NCBI GenBank assembly: GCA_036346405.1 | Contig: CM070568.1 | Location: forward strand, 6,702,221-6,766,220 | Length of the DNA: 64,000 nt | Direction: 5' to 3' | DNA from: Phyllostachys edulis | Lineage: Eukaryota > Streptophyta > Magnoliopsida > Poales > Poaceae | In this document: positions 1-11,904 of the stretch, in pieces | Numbering within the stretch: the stretch's first letter is position 1 | Layout: each line of letters begins with the position of its first letter | Notes under the pieces: model-generated | The model's database searches: none | Seen by the model: only the letters and a program-made list of their open reading frames with translations | What the model was told of the DNA's origin: nothing | Program-made: the position numbers and the translations under genes

Positions 1-119
1 AAATTGTCTATCTTTGGTAATTTCCACACAAAGAATCTTCTTTGCTGCACCGAGATCCTTCGTCTCAAATTACCTGCTCAATTGTGCCTTCAACTTTGAA
101 ATTTATGCCTTGTCTTTTG

Positions 120-802
120 CAACAATTATCATATTATCAACATATAGGAGCAAATAAATAGATGAGCCATTAACAGTTTTCAAATAAACAGACTATTATA
201 ATCAAATCTTTTGAAATATTGAGAGATCATAAAGAAGTCAAATCTGTTGTACCACTGTCTAGGTGATTGGTTCAAACCATAAATAGATTTCTTCAATTTG
301 CAAGTATAATTCCCCTTTCCTGGAAAGATAAAACCTTCTGGTTGCTCCATATAAATATCTTCATCCAATTCCCGTATAAGAATGCAGTTTTCATGTCCAA
401 TTGTTCAAGTTCATAATCATGCATAGCCAGTTTGCTGAGTAAAGTATGAATGATACTATGCTTCACAACTGGGGAAAAGACATTTGTGAAATCAATGCCT
501 GAAATTTGATTGTATCCTTTTGCAACAAGCTTTGCCTTGTACCTATCCTCTTCGATTGGTGAAATGCATTCTTTCTTCTTAAAAGTCCATTTGCAGCGGA
601 TAGCCTTCTTTTTAATTGACAACTTGACCATCTCCCAAGTGTCATTCTTCTCAAGAGATTGCATCTCATCATGCACGGCAGCCATCCATCTCTCTGAAAC
701 ACCAGAATAGATAGCATCTAAATAAGTGGAAGGTTCTACAATATCTTCAATTTCTTCTGCTACATTCAAAGCATAAGCAACAACACCAGCTTCTGCAATC
801 AA
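120..802 (-). pseudogene. copia reverse transcriptase, broken
   Basis: Translation of the minus strand gives the copia reverse transcriptase from its N-terminal region (W-x-A-A-V-H-D-E-M and the V-A-K-G-Y-N-Q segment) through the thumb-side K-S-I-Y-G-L-N-Q-S-P-R-Q-W motif. The frame changes near 370 and again near 180, so at least two frameshifts separate the parts. The catalytic YVDD box reads Y-V-D-N at 133-144, so the second aspartate is replaced. The enzyme would copy element RNA into DNA; this copy cannot be active. Confidence 0.85.
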
Positions 803-1051
803 TCTTTTGCAAGTTTAAATATTCCTTTTAGGTCTGTCGGCTGCAATGGAATGTTGTGGTGGTTGAAAGATAATGTGAATATACTGTATGTTTTCCTTTT
901 TGGCTTCTGGTGTAGATCCTGAATCAATAACATACTCCACTTGCACGCTTGATTTTCGTGGCTTCTCAACGGGAACATCAATAGATGGTTTATCATGTAA
1001 CATAGTAGATTCATCAAAAGTAACACTTATGCTAATAACTACCTTCTAATT

Positions 1052-1537
1052 TCATAATTTATATTCTTTCACACCAGATTTATAACCAAGGAAAATGCAC
1101 TTAGCAGCTTTAGACTTAAATTTACCATTGTTAATATGAGCATAAGAAAGACAACCAAATAGTTTCATATGTAAATAATCTGATGGAGAACTAGACCATA
1201 GCTCAATTAGAGTCTTCTTATCAATTGCTAGTTTGGGAGACCGATTGATCAAATAACAAGAAGTGAATGCGGCTTTAGCCCAATAACTCCTAGATAAATT
1301 GGAGTTAGATAACATGCAATGTACCTTCTGCATAATGGTTTTGTTTATGCATTCGGCCACACTATTTTGTTGAGGAGTACCTGCGATAGTGTAATGTCTT
1401 ATAATGACTTCTGATCTACATAAAGCTTCACATTCTCTAGAACAGAATTCCAAGTCACTATAAATACGTAGCTTCTTGGCATGCTTGCTAGTTTGCTTTT
1501 CAATCACAATCTTACACTCCTTAAATGTCTTGAACAC
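1052..1537 (-). pseudogene. copia integrase, C-terminal half
   Basis: This segment matches the second half of the copia integrase core and the following conserved region: T-P-Q-Q-N-S-V-A-E containing the last catalytic glutamate, then S-Y-W-A-K-A-A and the F-G-C-L-S-Y-A and K-C-I-F-L-G-Y motifs. The usual D-N-G-L-E-F block reads S-D-L-E-F, so two residues after the second catalytic aspartate are missing. It lies between the reverse transcriptase and the GAG-pre-integrase segment, as expected, but in a different frame from the latter. Confidence 0.85.
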
Positions 1538-1564
1538 ATCCGATTTGTTCTTGATGAAATATGG

Positions 1565-1990
1565 TCAAACTCTTCTTGAATAATCATTAATGACAATCAA
1601 CATATAGCACGCACCTCCAAGGGACGGAACGCGAGATTCTCCCCATAAATTAGAGTGAACATAATCCAATATGCCTTTTGTGAAGTGAATTGTTGTGTTG
1701 AACTTCACCATCTTTTGCTTGCCGAAGACACAATGTTCACACAACTTCAATTTGTCGATGCTTTGACTATCAATGAGTCCTTTTTTGCATAATTCCATCA
1801 TGCCAAGTTCGCTCATATGCCCCAGACGCATATGCCAAAGATTAGTAGCATCAGAATCAGTTGATTTATTTGAGGTAACAACAGCAATACAGCGTGATGA
1901 CTACTGAGTACTAATGCAGCAATATGTTGGTAAAATCATCAGCATGCTTGCAAACAATTGTCTGATTCATAATATTGTTTCTTAGCTTAT
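1565..1990 (-). pseudogene. copia GAG-pre-integrase and integrase N-terminus
   Basis: The pattern L-W-H-M-R-L-G-H-M-S followed by C-E-H-C-V-F-G-K identifies the GAG-pre-integrase zinc-binding region, and V-I-N-D-Y-S-R the start of the integrase core. The first catalytic aspartate of the core (normally H-S-D-L-W-G) reads H-S-N-L-W-G here. Upstream codons (about 1840-1990) remain readable only with stops. This belongs to the same element as the integrase half at 1052-1537. Confidence 0.8.
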
Positions 1991-2321
1991 CCTAATTTCT
2001 TGTGCCCTATAATTTTTATCACAAAGAATTTATGCTAAAATGAAATATCACAAAAGTAGTTTTTATGAGCATATAACTCAGACCTGCATAATGTTCATCC
2101 CTAAAACTACGTGGGAATGAAAATAATGGCTTCCCCTCAAAATTAGGTTGTGTTTTGTTGTCTCTCTCATCCTTTTCCTTGTAATCATTTGAGAGACTAT
2201 ATAGTGCACGCCTTTATAAAAAAATATGTAATACATGCTAGACATGAATGATCTCTTAGTCTTTTTTGTATCCGATTCACTTGCCATCTGTCTCGCCTTT
2301 CGGTGTTTACATTAATCTATT
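1991..2321. other. AT-rich stretch, nothing recognised
   Basis: No gene, terminal repeat or Helitron 5' end is recognisable between the copia fragment and the solo LTR. The last five bases (CTATT, 2317-2321) are the left copy of the target duplication of the solo LTR. Confidence 0.5.
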
Positions 2322-3331
2322 TGTAACATCCCAAAGTTCTGTTACCAAAATAAAATAAATAAAGTTATTATTTTATTGGATTTTTGGCTCTCAAAGAATT
2401 TTCTTGTTTTTACGTAATTTAAAAGAGTTATCTTGGTTTAAAATATATAAAATAAAATTAATTATTTAATTTCTTGGTTTTAAAGTCAAAAAGTTTTTGG
2501 GATTTTTATTTGATTTAAAGTGAAAAATAAAATTTTAATTAATTTTTGGAATTTTACGGTATTTAAAAGTTTTTTCCTATTTTCCAGAAAATAAAAATAA
2601 TTATGCACAAAAATAAAAGCCAAATTTAAGTTGGAATTATTTTTATTAAGTTCAAAACAATTCTAGGAATTTTTGTGAATTTTTGGACTCTATTTGCTAT
2701 GTTCTAAAAACCTATTTGAATTATTGCTTAATCTTTATTTCAAAATTTAAAATAATAAAAAAAATCAACTTCCGAGATTTTCTCTCCAGTCAGCCTCGCT
2801 TAACCCCACAGCTCATGCATGTGCTACCAACTTGCCTTTTTTTCTTTCAATCAATTGTTTCCTTCTTTAATTCCTTTTCTTTATTCCTTTCTTTCTCTCC
2901 TATCTTCTTCCTCAACGAACTGTTTCTTTTGGTCTCTGTTGGTTGTTTCTTTTCTCCCGAGAGCAGTCATGGCCGGTGCCTCACATAGCCTAGCCGCCAC
3001 CTCGCCGGCCATCGCCGACCACCGCCGACATCACCACTGGCCGCCCCTCGCTGTGCCGCCCCTCCCCTAGCTCTCCCTTGCTCCATCTCTGCGCCGGCGC
3101 CAAGCACCCGAACGTCCAATAGCAGGCCGACGCCATTAGAGCACCCTTGAAGCTTCCCAAATCGCACGAATTCCTCCACCAATCTTTGTGAAATCACCGG
3201 CATTCAATTCCTCTCATCATGCCTCCTCCATTTCCGGCCATTAACACATTCCATAATCACCCCAATCGAATCGAACCATCGTGCCGTTAGGACCTTCGTG
3301 TGCCGCACAAAGCCCCGTCGCCGCCCTCGCC

Positions 3332-3340
3332 CTATAAATA
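3332..3340 (+). promoter_or_regulatory. LTR TATA box
   Basis: The sequence CTATAAATA lies in a GC-rich stretch about 1 kb into the LTR, followed by a C/T-rich leader. This is the usual arrangement of the LTR promoter. Confidence 0.5.
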
Positions 3341-3704
3341 GCAGCACCGGGTGCCCCTGTTCCTCCTCATCCCTTCCCCCTCAATCACCCCTCCTCCCTT
3401 GCTCCCACTTCGCCGGAATCGCCATTCTTCGTCGATCGGCCGAACTCACCTCCACCGCCTCTAGCGCCACCTCCAGTGGGTCTCCGCCACCCTCGTCACC
3501 ACCACGGCTTCACGACATCGTGCTCTACGTGGTGCACCCTCCCTCTTCGCCAGAACCTCGCTGGAGCGCCGCCTTCCTCCATGGCCGCCACCACCATGCA
3601 CCGTTGAGGCCGCCGTAGCCACCACCGGCCGTCCCTGACCGCGCCGTCACCTCCTATGGCCTCGTCTCAATGTCAGCAATCCATTTTTGCTATTCATCGG
3701 CCAC

Positions 3705-5005
3705 TAGACCTGTTCATGGGTGGCCGACTCGATGGCCCGGCCCGAGCCCGACACGTTTTTCTCGGGTCGGGCTTTAATCTCGAGCCGGGCTCAGGCCTAG
3801 TATGTACGTCTGGAATTATTTTCAGGCTGGGCTCGAGTTGAAAATTTTAGCCCGAAAAAAGCCTGGCCCAGCCCGAGCCGCTGCCAGCTTGCCACGGTGC
3901 CTGCTGCTGCCAGCCACACTGCATAACCCCATAAGGCCATTAACCTATCCTAGTCCCACTCCCAGTCCAACCCTAGCGCAGCCGCAGCGGGGAGCTCTCC
4001 CGATCTCGATCCTGATTTTGAGCTCCCCCCTGGTGCTTCCCCCCCACCCGACGGCGCTCCCCCCGCTCGGTGCTCCCCCCAAGGCGACGCTCCCCCTGGC
4101 GGTGCTCCCCCCCAAGGCGGCGCTCCCCCTACTCGATGCTCTCCCAGCGGCGCTCCTCCCGCTTCGGTGCTCCCTCGCTCGATGCTCCCCCCCCCTCAAG
4201 ATGTGGCCTCCCCACTCGATGCTCCTCCTAGCGGCGCTCCCCACCAAGGTAGTGCTGCCCCCCTCGGCTCGGTGCACGCCCCCCCCCCAAGGCGGCGCTC
4301 CCCCAAGCTTACTTAGTCCTCCCAGCCGGCCTCCTCCCTTCCCCAGTCGGTAAGCAATGTTGAAAGTTCCAATGTTGATGAAAATTCTTTAGATTCAGAA
4401 TGTAATGTCTAGCAAGCTTCAATTCATATGGAGTTCTTGTCTTCTGGAATACGGACTATGGAGTATGGATGTCTTCTGGAGTTGTCACTAGCTGGAGCTG
4501 CCAGCATTCTAAACTGATTGTGAATTTGTGAACTTGTGGACTTATGAATTTGTGACTTGTGTCTAATACATGTCCAACATTCTAAAGTGCATTGTGTTAT
4601 GACTTATGAATTTGTGAAGTGCACTGTGTTATGAACTTGGCTATGTAACATTTAAAACTATGAATTATGTGATTGTGGTTGTGGTCTTGTGGACTTGAGA
4701 AGTATTAGAGTTAACTTGATTGTGAATTGTGATGAGTTGTTCTGACTTGAGTATCATGGAAGGCTAAGCTGGTCATCTTCCTATTTTTCTATTGTCTGAT
4801 CGCTTGCTTAATTTTTCTTCTATGCATTCCGTCTGTAGTTCTGTAATCTACATGTAGCTCCGGGCTTCGGGCTTCGAGATTTTGTGTCGGGCCAGGCTTG
4901 GGCCTAGAAAATGCATTATGGTCGGGCTTCATTCCGGGCTCAGGCTTGGTGCTTTGCCACCAGGTTTTTGCAGGCCCGGCCCAGCCCAGCGTTTGAACAG
5001 GTCTA
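3705..5005. mobile_element. Non-autonomous hAT element nested in solo LTR
   Basis: The left end TAGACCTGTTCA is the exact inverse of the right end TGAACAGGTCTA, giving a 12-bp terminal inverted repeat. The flanks TCGGCCAC (3697-3704) and CCGGCCAC (5006-5013) are an 8-bp target duplication with one mismatch. An 8-bp duplication and short terminal repeats are diagnostic of hAT. Both subterminal regions are rich in GGGC/GCCC strings. No transposase is encoded. A relative in inverse orientation begins at 19269. Confidence 0.85.
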
Positions 5006-7338
5006 CCGGCCACCCCTCCCTTTCTCTCACCGGTGCCACCACCTTCTCCATGGCGCCATGCATGCTTCTGTTCGGGCTGGAGATGACAATGAACAGTGCA
5101 AATTATCTAGTCTAGTTGCTTTATACTTTGTACATGAACATTTTATTCTTCTAAAAATTCGTTCTCTCTCATACAAACTCCAAATCCGTTGATTCTTTAT
5201 CCTAAATTCATATAAATTCATCCACTAATTTTCAGTATTTATTTTATAATTTTTAGATTTTATTTAATTTCTGTCATTTTGCATGTCGTCGCCACCACCG
5301 CCAAATTTCTCCGCGCCGCCACCTCCGATGCCTTCCTAGGGATCAAGACGACCCATTTTGGTGTTCTCCCGGTGCCGCCACCCTTCCCCTCACCGACCGC
5401 CAATTGTTGGTCATCATATGCTAATTCATCTCCTCCTGGCTCCTATGCAAAACCATGCATGTAGAAATAGGATGCCTTGTTGATTTCCTTTGAATCCCAC
5501 ACACACACATGCTTTGGCCTGATTAGTTACTCCCATGCAAAATCTGCATGCTAATTTGGTTTGGATATCATGTAGCAAGACAACACTAGATGGAAATAAG
5601 GACATGCCATTTGTACAACAATCGGACTCCATGTGTGTCACGTCTAATACAAAAGCAAACTAAAAATGAGGGAAGCATGCAGCTGTGATCCGCTCCTTGC
5701 GCTAGATTGGAGACGCAGTCATAGTGCACCACTCAGCCCACGCTCACGCCTGAATGTAGCTACATGCATGGCCACTAACTTACAACCATTAATTAACTCA
5801 TGCATGGCATGTGATCAGTCCCATACACACACATAAGAAAAACAAAACACGACAAGTTCACGTACACAAACTTATTCCTACGCGAAAAGAACTATACTAA
5901 TGCACTTTTACGTATAAAACATGCAAAACATAAATTGCAACAAGATTATTTCCAACACATGACTCACCGACTGAGCCGCCACCACCATCGGGTAGAGTAC
6001 CTTGCCGGGGTCCCATTTTACTAGTTCGCCGGTCGTTCCGCCGCTTGCCTCTCCGGCGCCGCCGCCATGGCCGAAGGCCTCTAACCTGCTCTGTTCATTC
6101 CAGTAAGGAGCTCTCTGTGGATGAACTCTTTGAGTGTATGACCAAGTGGACCCATTTGCCATTGACTCTTCCTTGTCTTCATTTCTTCTTTGAACCTTTC
6201 TCTAGCAAAGCAAGTGGTCCCACATGTCATTTGTATGTATTCTTCTCTCTGGTCGGTGGATGTAATTCCAGAAACAATAAAGATCAATCAAACCGAGACA
6301 TGCATACTAGAATAGTGAATTTTGGAATTTCATTATTTCATGCGAATTCCAACCTTCCAGAAATTCGTTCTCCCTCATACAAACTCCGATTCCATCGATT
6401 CAAATTCCTAAATTCATATAAAGTCGATACCTTCCTCCCAGTATTTATTTTATAATTTTTGGATTTTATTTGGATTTCATTTGAATTTGGATCATTTACG
6501 CGTATAGATTTCGACGACTTCAGCGAACCGGATTTCGACGCCGTTTGAAAACAACGACTAATTAAGCAAGGCAAGTTATACCTTTGATCATATTTGATCC
6601 CATCATTTCAAATTATTTAAATTCTATTTTAAATTATTATTGCATGCTTATTTCCATTCAATGTAATTTAAATACCTGCTTTTAAATTATAGTTATGCCA
6701 TTCAAAGTTAGACTTTGATTTTGTTTTAAAATGATTTTAGCAAAAGATTTGAGGATGGTTAATTCTTGTGGTAAAAATTGGGCGGTTTGCCGTGTGATAG
6801 GAGGGTATCCATCACCATATTTCATATGGAGGTTATCCTACTATAAAACTTGAGAATTTATAAAATAAATTTTAGTTATAGAATAACTGTTTTGGAACTT
6901 AGTACAAGTATTTAAAGAAAACATTGCTTTATACAAATTCAACCAATAAACCTTCCTTTGATATATCCTTGCATGCATTATAATCTGTTATTTGGGTGTA
7001 ATTTGTGAGCACGGAAGTTGTGCTCATCCTTGCTTAATGCAAATAAATTTCAGAGGAGAAGGACTTCGCTACCGATGTGGATCTCGACGACTAGGCCGCT
7101 ACCCCAATCGATTGCTTGTGGCAGATCCACTGGACTCTACTACATCTTTTTCATCTTCCACTGTGTTTGTTTAATGTTGGCTTGTAAGCCTTTCTTGTAA
7201 ATAACTCTGTTGATTATTAATAAAGTTATGTGATTTATGGATGTTACCATATCTGTTTACTGTGTGAACTAGCTACTGATCATGGGACTAGTTCAGAAAT
7301 ACACAGAGGATTTGGGGGTATTACTCCCGGGTCCGACA

Positions 7339-7760
7339 CTATTTCAAATATGGATATATGGGAACATATTTGAATCTTATATTGTTGCTGTTATAATTCC
7401 CAACCAACAAGCGCTCGAACATTGGACTGAACGAAATAGTATTACTGGAATTTTTGCTGAACTATGCGAAGATTCAAGAGCTAAAGAACATATTCTGGCA
7501 TAACTCACTAAGATTGCCAAGGAAAAAAAGTAAGGTACCTTATCTTAGCTATCTATGAGTCTACAACCACCATTGTTTGTTCGACACATTTCATTAGGGT
7601 TAGTACTTAAATGTTCCCAATGTTTTTTTCCCTTGCCAGCTGAAAGGCAGAGTTTATAAAAGCTATCAATCTTGACTCGTTACCATTTGATATGGAGCGT
7701 GACCTTATCACCCTGACATACAAGAAGAAATGATCATAAATGCTTAGGCACTACCAGGTT
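7339..7760 (+). pseudogene. Long-chain acyl-CoA synthetase gene fragment
   Basis: Two exon pieces match the C-terminal part of plant long-chain acyl-CoA synthetases, which activate fatty acids with CoA and ATP. The first (about 7339-7530) contains I-W-I-Y-G-N, A-V-I-I-P-N-Q-Q-A-L-E-H-W and L-T-K-I-A-K-E-K-K. The second (from about 7641) contains P-F-D-M-E-R-D-L-I-T and Y-K-K-K followed by stops where the family has R-P. An intron with a plausible splice acceptor separates them, so this is a copy of genomic DNA, not of mRNA. A stop interrupts the first piece near 7502 and a frameshift follows the start of the second. The solo LTR lies directly against its left edge. The rest of the gene is absent. 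Confidence 0.85.
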
Positions 7761-8028
7761 AGATGTCATATCGAATAATTCCTTTCCCCATTTTTTGACC
7801 TATCTTGCTGTTCATTTTCCAAAGTTTTCTAGCTCATGCCCCCCATATCTGATATGTTTCTTCGGATGTTATATGTTCATGAGAAATTGTTCCAAACATG
7901 GTCGTGGTCAGCAAGTATTGGCAATAGTTTCATAAGAGATGGTTCATACGCTACTTAGATATCTTATGTAACCAATTGATTTGTTGACTTACTGCGGTGC
8001 TAACATCTCTTGTCATTTTCTAGATACA

Positions 8029-8814
8029 GGTAATGAAATGACCAGAGTATTATGGAAATCTATCAAGGACAAGGTAATCGATATGTCATGGTTCTCTGTG
8101 GTCTGATTAATATGATTCACTTGCTCTTGTGGTGTTGTTCCCGCTTTCCATATGCTATCTGTTGAGATTTTTTTTTGTTTCATGTTATCTTCCCATTTTT
8201 GGATCTGGACATCAAGTACTATGACTTGGGAATTCTGCACCGTGAGGCAACCGATGACAAGGTCACGGTGGAGTCTGCAGATGCTACTCTCAGGTAAGAA
8301 ATTTTAAATATTTCAGGTTCCATGCTAAGAATATGCTTGATTTGTGATCACATTCACAACGTTTCCAAGGATTTCTGCTGAATGTAATTTGTTGTGTCTC
8401 AAATTTTTATCATCATTTCTCTACATGTTGTGATAGGTTTCCTTAGGATTTCTACTCAATTTGATTGAGAGATAGCTTCTTCGTTGAATCTTGTTGATTA
8501 TTAATGCTCTATGCATTCCCTCGAAACGGAAAAGTGAGATAGAAAGATGTGATTGTCTCCTGTTTGAAGTCTTTGACCATATCATTGTACCATATTCCTA
8601 CAACTTTGTTGTTCTATATTTCTTACCTCTAATCCAGTGTTATTCGAGTACAATGTGCCTATTAGGTGTGTGACAATTACTCCAGGTACGTTTCATATTT
8701 TTCGAAACAACAGTATTGTTTGATGATCAACCTTTACTCATTTATGTCTATTTCAACACCATGATAGATGAAACTTGGGTTGAGGAGTTCAGCCTAAACC
8801 ACATGTAGAATGTA
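8029..8814 (+). pseudogene. NADP-isocitrate dehydrogenase fragment, exons 2-5
   Basis: Four exon pieces match plant cytosolic NADP-dependent isocitrate dehydrogenase, which oxidises isocitrate to 2-oxoglutarate. They are 8029-8073 (G-N-E-M-T-R-V-L-W-K-S-I-K-D-K, then a GT donor), about 8187-8293 (L-D-L-D-I-K-Y-Y-D-L-G through V-T-V-E-S-A-D-A-T-L-R, then GTAAG), 8649-8685 (Y-N-V-P-I-R-C-V-T-I-T-P) and about 8767-8808 (V-E-E-F-S-L-N-H-M, then TAG where the family has tryptophan). Exon numbers are relative to the family N-terminus. Introns are retained, which shows capture or duplication at DNA level. The block stops at the left end of the Mutator-like element, and part of it is repeated on the far side of that element. 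Confidence 0.88.
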
Positions 8815-8935
8815 GGGGAAATTGGCTATAGGGCACTACAAATTCGTGTCCTTTGCCAACTAACATCCAAAAAATGTGGTTTCGCCAAAAGACACTGTAA
8901 AAACGTGTAATTTTGCTGTTAGACACTAAGACGAT
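8815..8935 (+). repeat. Left terminal inverted repeat of Mutator-like element
   Basis: About 120 bp, the inverse of 14547-14667. Similarity weakens but continues some 40 bp further inward on both sides (GAGAGAAA stretches near 8962 and 14514). Confidence 0.85.
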
Positions 8936-9184
8936 TATTATATTATTTTTGGGTGGAAGAGGTGAGAGAAAGCACGTGAAATGTCTCTTTTACCCTTCGT
9001 CCCCTTCCTGACCTGCTTTTTTAGTAATGAGTGGGCACTATGCTAGTTTACCCTTCGAATAAGGGGTGTCCCCTTGCCTCGAGTGTGAAGCCAAGAACTA
9101 AAGTTATCTTCTCTTGCTCTTCTCTTCACTTCACTCTTTCTCTTTGGCTCACCTCCCTCCGGGCATAAATATGAGGCGCCATGG

Positions 9185-10335
9185 GCTCAGATTTGATAGT
9201 CTTGCCAACTCAAGGACTGGATGTAATCCTTGGAATGCTGGTTGGCTGGCGCCTTCCTCCTTGAACAAGGAAATCGAGTGGAGTTTAAGTCAAGACCTCC
9301 CTTAAATCGCCAATGTAAAGGAAGTAGTGAAGCCGAAGACCTCCTGGTCCTATTGATCCACCGCGATGCTAATTGACTTGGTCCTGCCTCCTCTTACAGA
9401 TGCGCCACAAGAACTAAAGGACAAAGGATTTATTAGACCAAGCTATTCACCATGGGGAGCACTGTGCTATTTGTCAAAAAAGACAATTTCATGAGCATGA
9501 TGAACAAAGTATTCATGGACTTCCTTGACAAATTTGTGGTGGTGTTTATTGATGATATTCTCATCTATTCTAAAAGTGAAGGTAACATGAAGACCACCTT
9601 AGAATTGTGTTGGGAAGACTTAGAGAGTAGCAAACTTTATGCCAAGTTTAATAAATGTGAGTTTTGGCTAAATCATGTAGCCTTTCTTGGACACATTATT
9701 TCGCCAGAGGAGTAGTCAGAGACCCCTCAAAGGTTGAAGCTGTCCTAGAATGGAGACCTCCTAAGACAGTGACTGAGGTAAGAAGCTTTCTTGGTCTAGC
9801 TGGCTATTATAGAAGATTTATTGAAGGTTTTTCCAAGATTGCTAGACCTCTCACCCAGCTTTTGAAGAAGGAGAAAAGATTTGAATGGACCAAAGCCTGT
9901 GAGCAAAGCTTTCAGGAATTAAAGGAAAAGCTTGTCACAGCCCCAGTCCTAGTATTGCCAGACATCCATAAAGACTTTGAGGTATTCTGTGATGCATCTC
10001 ACCAAGGTCTTGGATGTGTGCTAATACAAGATGGAAGGGTAGTGGCATATGCATCTAGACAATTGAAACCTCATGAAGAAAACTACCCAACACATGATCT
10101 TGAATTGGCGTACCATTGTGCATGCTTTGAAAATTTGGCGACATTACCTTATTGGTAATTGTGAGATATACATGCACCACAAAACTTTGAAATACATCTT
10201 TACACAACCGTAACTTAACTTGAGACAAAGGAGATGGTTGGAATTAATTAATGATTATGACCTTGGGATTCATTATCACCCTGTAAAGCCAATGTGGTGG
10301 CGAGATGCCTTGAGCCGAAAGGTCAGCATGTAATA
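9185..10335 (+). pseudogene. gypsy protease remnant, reverse transcriptase, RNase H
   Basis: Near 9190-9250 a protease end is readable (L-P-T-Q-G-L-D-V-I-L-G-M). About 9404-9470 holds the start of reverse transcriptase (E-L-K-D-K-G-F-I-R-P-S), then an internal deletion removes the palm up to M-N-K-V-F. The catalytic box F-I-D-D-I-L-I-Y-S follows at about 9548. The frame breaks at 9715 and resumes in another frame with the RNase H region (V-F-C-D-A-S-H-Q-G-L-G and A-Y-A-S-R-Q-L-K). Stops recur after 10158. The polyprotein is therefore dead although the catalytic aspartates of the box are kept. Confidence 0.85.
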
Positions 10336-10556
10336 CTTTGTCGGCTCAAGAACAACAACCAAAACTATATGAAGAATTGAGGTACCTCAACTTGGAGATA
10401 GTAGAGCAAGGATGTGTGAACACCTTGGAGGTACATCCCACTGCTCGGATCGATTAAGGAACAACAAGAAAAGATGAAGACATCCAAGAAATTAAGAAAA
10501 ATATGAGAAGGGTAAAGCCCTGTGTTTCTCCGAGGATGAGCAAGGAGTAGTATGGT

Positions 10557-11880
10557 TTGGCAAATGAGTCTCTGGTGCCAAATAACCAGAGATTAAGCAC
10601 TCATTTTGGTAGAAGCCCATGGGTCACCTTACTCTATCCACCGGCAAAGACCAAAATGTATCAAGATCTTAAAGAGAGGTATTGGTGGACTAGTATGAAG
10701 CAAGATGTTGCTAAGTATGTAGCCCAATGTGATGTGTGTCAGAGAGTTAAAGCTCTACACCAAAAACCAGTCGGTCTGTTACAACCCTTGCCAATACCCT
10801 AATGGAAATGGGAGCAAGTGGGCATGGACTTCATTACTGGACTGCCCAGGACCCAATTCGGGTATGACTCCATATGGGTGGTGGTTGATAGGTTAACTAA
10901 AGTAGCACATTTCATACTAGTCAAGACCACCTATACTAGTAATGTCTTGGCAGATCTGTACATGGCAAGAATTGTTTGCTTACATGGAGTGCCCAAAAGA
11001 ATAGTGTCAGATAGAGGGTCTCAATTTACCTCAAGGTTTTGGCAAAGTTTGCATGAAGCTCTGGGTACTAAACTCAACTTTAGTACAGCCTATCATCCTC
11101 AAACGGATGGGCAAACAGAGAGAGTGAACCAAATCTTGGAAGACATGCTCAGGGCATGTGCTCTGGATTTTGGGAGAAGCTGGGACAAGAACTTACCCTA
11201 TGCCGAATTCTCTTACAATAATAGCTATCAAGCTAGCCTACAGATGTCCCCATTTGAGGCTTTATATGGTAGGCCCTGTAGGACACCCCTTCTCTGGGAT
11301 GAAGTTGGGGAGCATCAACTTTATGGGCCGGACCTGATCAGATATGCAGAGAACAAGGTGAAATTGATAAAGGAGCGACTGAGAGTGGCTCAGTCCCGAC
11401 AAAAGAGCTATGCTGACACCCGGCATAGAGATCTATCTTTTGAGGTTGGAGACTTTGTCTATCTCAGAGTAACACCAATTCGGGGAGTTAGAAGATTTCG
11501 GATTAGAGGAAAGCTAGCTCCAAGATACGTAGGACCATACAAGATTTTAGCAAGGCAAGGTGAAGTAGCTTATAAACTGGAACTTCCAGAGTCCTTGTCG
11601 GCAGTGCACAACATTTTTCATGTATCACAATTAAGGAAGTGCTCATGTTTCTCAAGACCACACATTAGTAGAGGACATAGACTTACTGTGAAGACCTCAC
11701 ATATGTGGAGCAACCAATTAAAATTCGGATGTTGCAGAGCGAGTTACCAGAGAGCGTAATTATCAAGTCATACAAGGTACAGTGGAGCCATCATCCGTAA
11801 AGTGAAGCTACATGGGAAAAAGAAGAGGACCTCAAGACTAACTACCCTACCTCTTTGTCGATTCTATTTGAATCTCTGGT
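10557..11880 (+). pseudogene. gypsy integrase with C-terminal chromodomain-type tail
   Basis: From about 10640 the zinc-binding region is recognisable (Y-W-W-x-x-M and C-D-V-C-Q-R), although its histidine part is disturbed. One stop (10800) separates it from a 313-residue open stretch containing the full catalytic triad: D in G-M-D-F-I-T-G-L-P, D in V-S-D-R-G-S-Q-F-T-S, and E in H-P-Q-T-D-G-Q-T-E-R. The GPY-type segment (L-A-P-R-Y-V-G-P-Y-K-I) and V-H-N-I-F-H-V-S-Q-L-R-K follow. Beyond about 11640 the frame is broken, but a tail like the C-terminal chromodomain region can be traced to 11870. The integrase core is the best-preserved part of the element. Confidence 0.88.
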
Positions 11881-11904
11881 CGAGATTCCTTTAAGGGGTA
11901 GGTT

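Larger units (their letters stand above)
1..1990 (-). mobile_element. Ty1/copia retrotransposon fragment, truncated
   Basis: On the minus strand, order from right to left is GAG-pre-integrase, integrase and reverse transcriptase, which is the Ty1/copia pol order. The element runs off the left edge of the window, so RNase H and the 3' LTR are not visible. No gag or 5' LTR is recognisable to the right of about 1990. The reading frame is split by stops and frameshifts throughout, so this is a decayed copy. Family is assigned from conserved pol motifs seen in translation; lineage within copia is not resolved. Confidence 0.9.
2322..7338 (+). mobile_element. Solo LTR, gypsy-type, with nested hAT
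   Basis: The unit starts TGTAACATCCC and ends GGGTCCGACA, giving the canonical TG...CA ends. It is flanked by a perfect 5-bp duplication CTATT (2317-2321 and 7339-7343). No internal region or second LTR is present, so this is a solo LTR formed by LTR-LTR recombination. Its 5.0 kb length includes a 1.3-kb hAT insertion (3705-5005) plus one copy of its 8-bp duplication, leaving an LTR of about 3.7 kb. It interrupts a fragment of an acyl-CoA synthetase gene, whose sequence resumes at once on the right side. Confidence 0.85.

Noticed and set aside
2819..4353. GC-rich open frames in the first solo LTR
   Set aside because: Low-complexity proline, serine and alanine coding inside an LTR and a hAT arm; no domain and no family resemblance.
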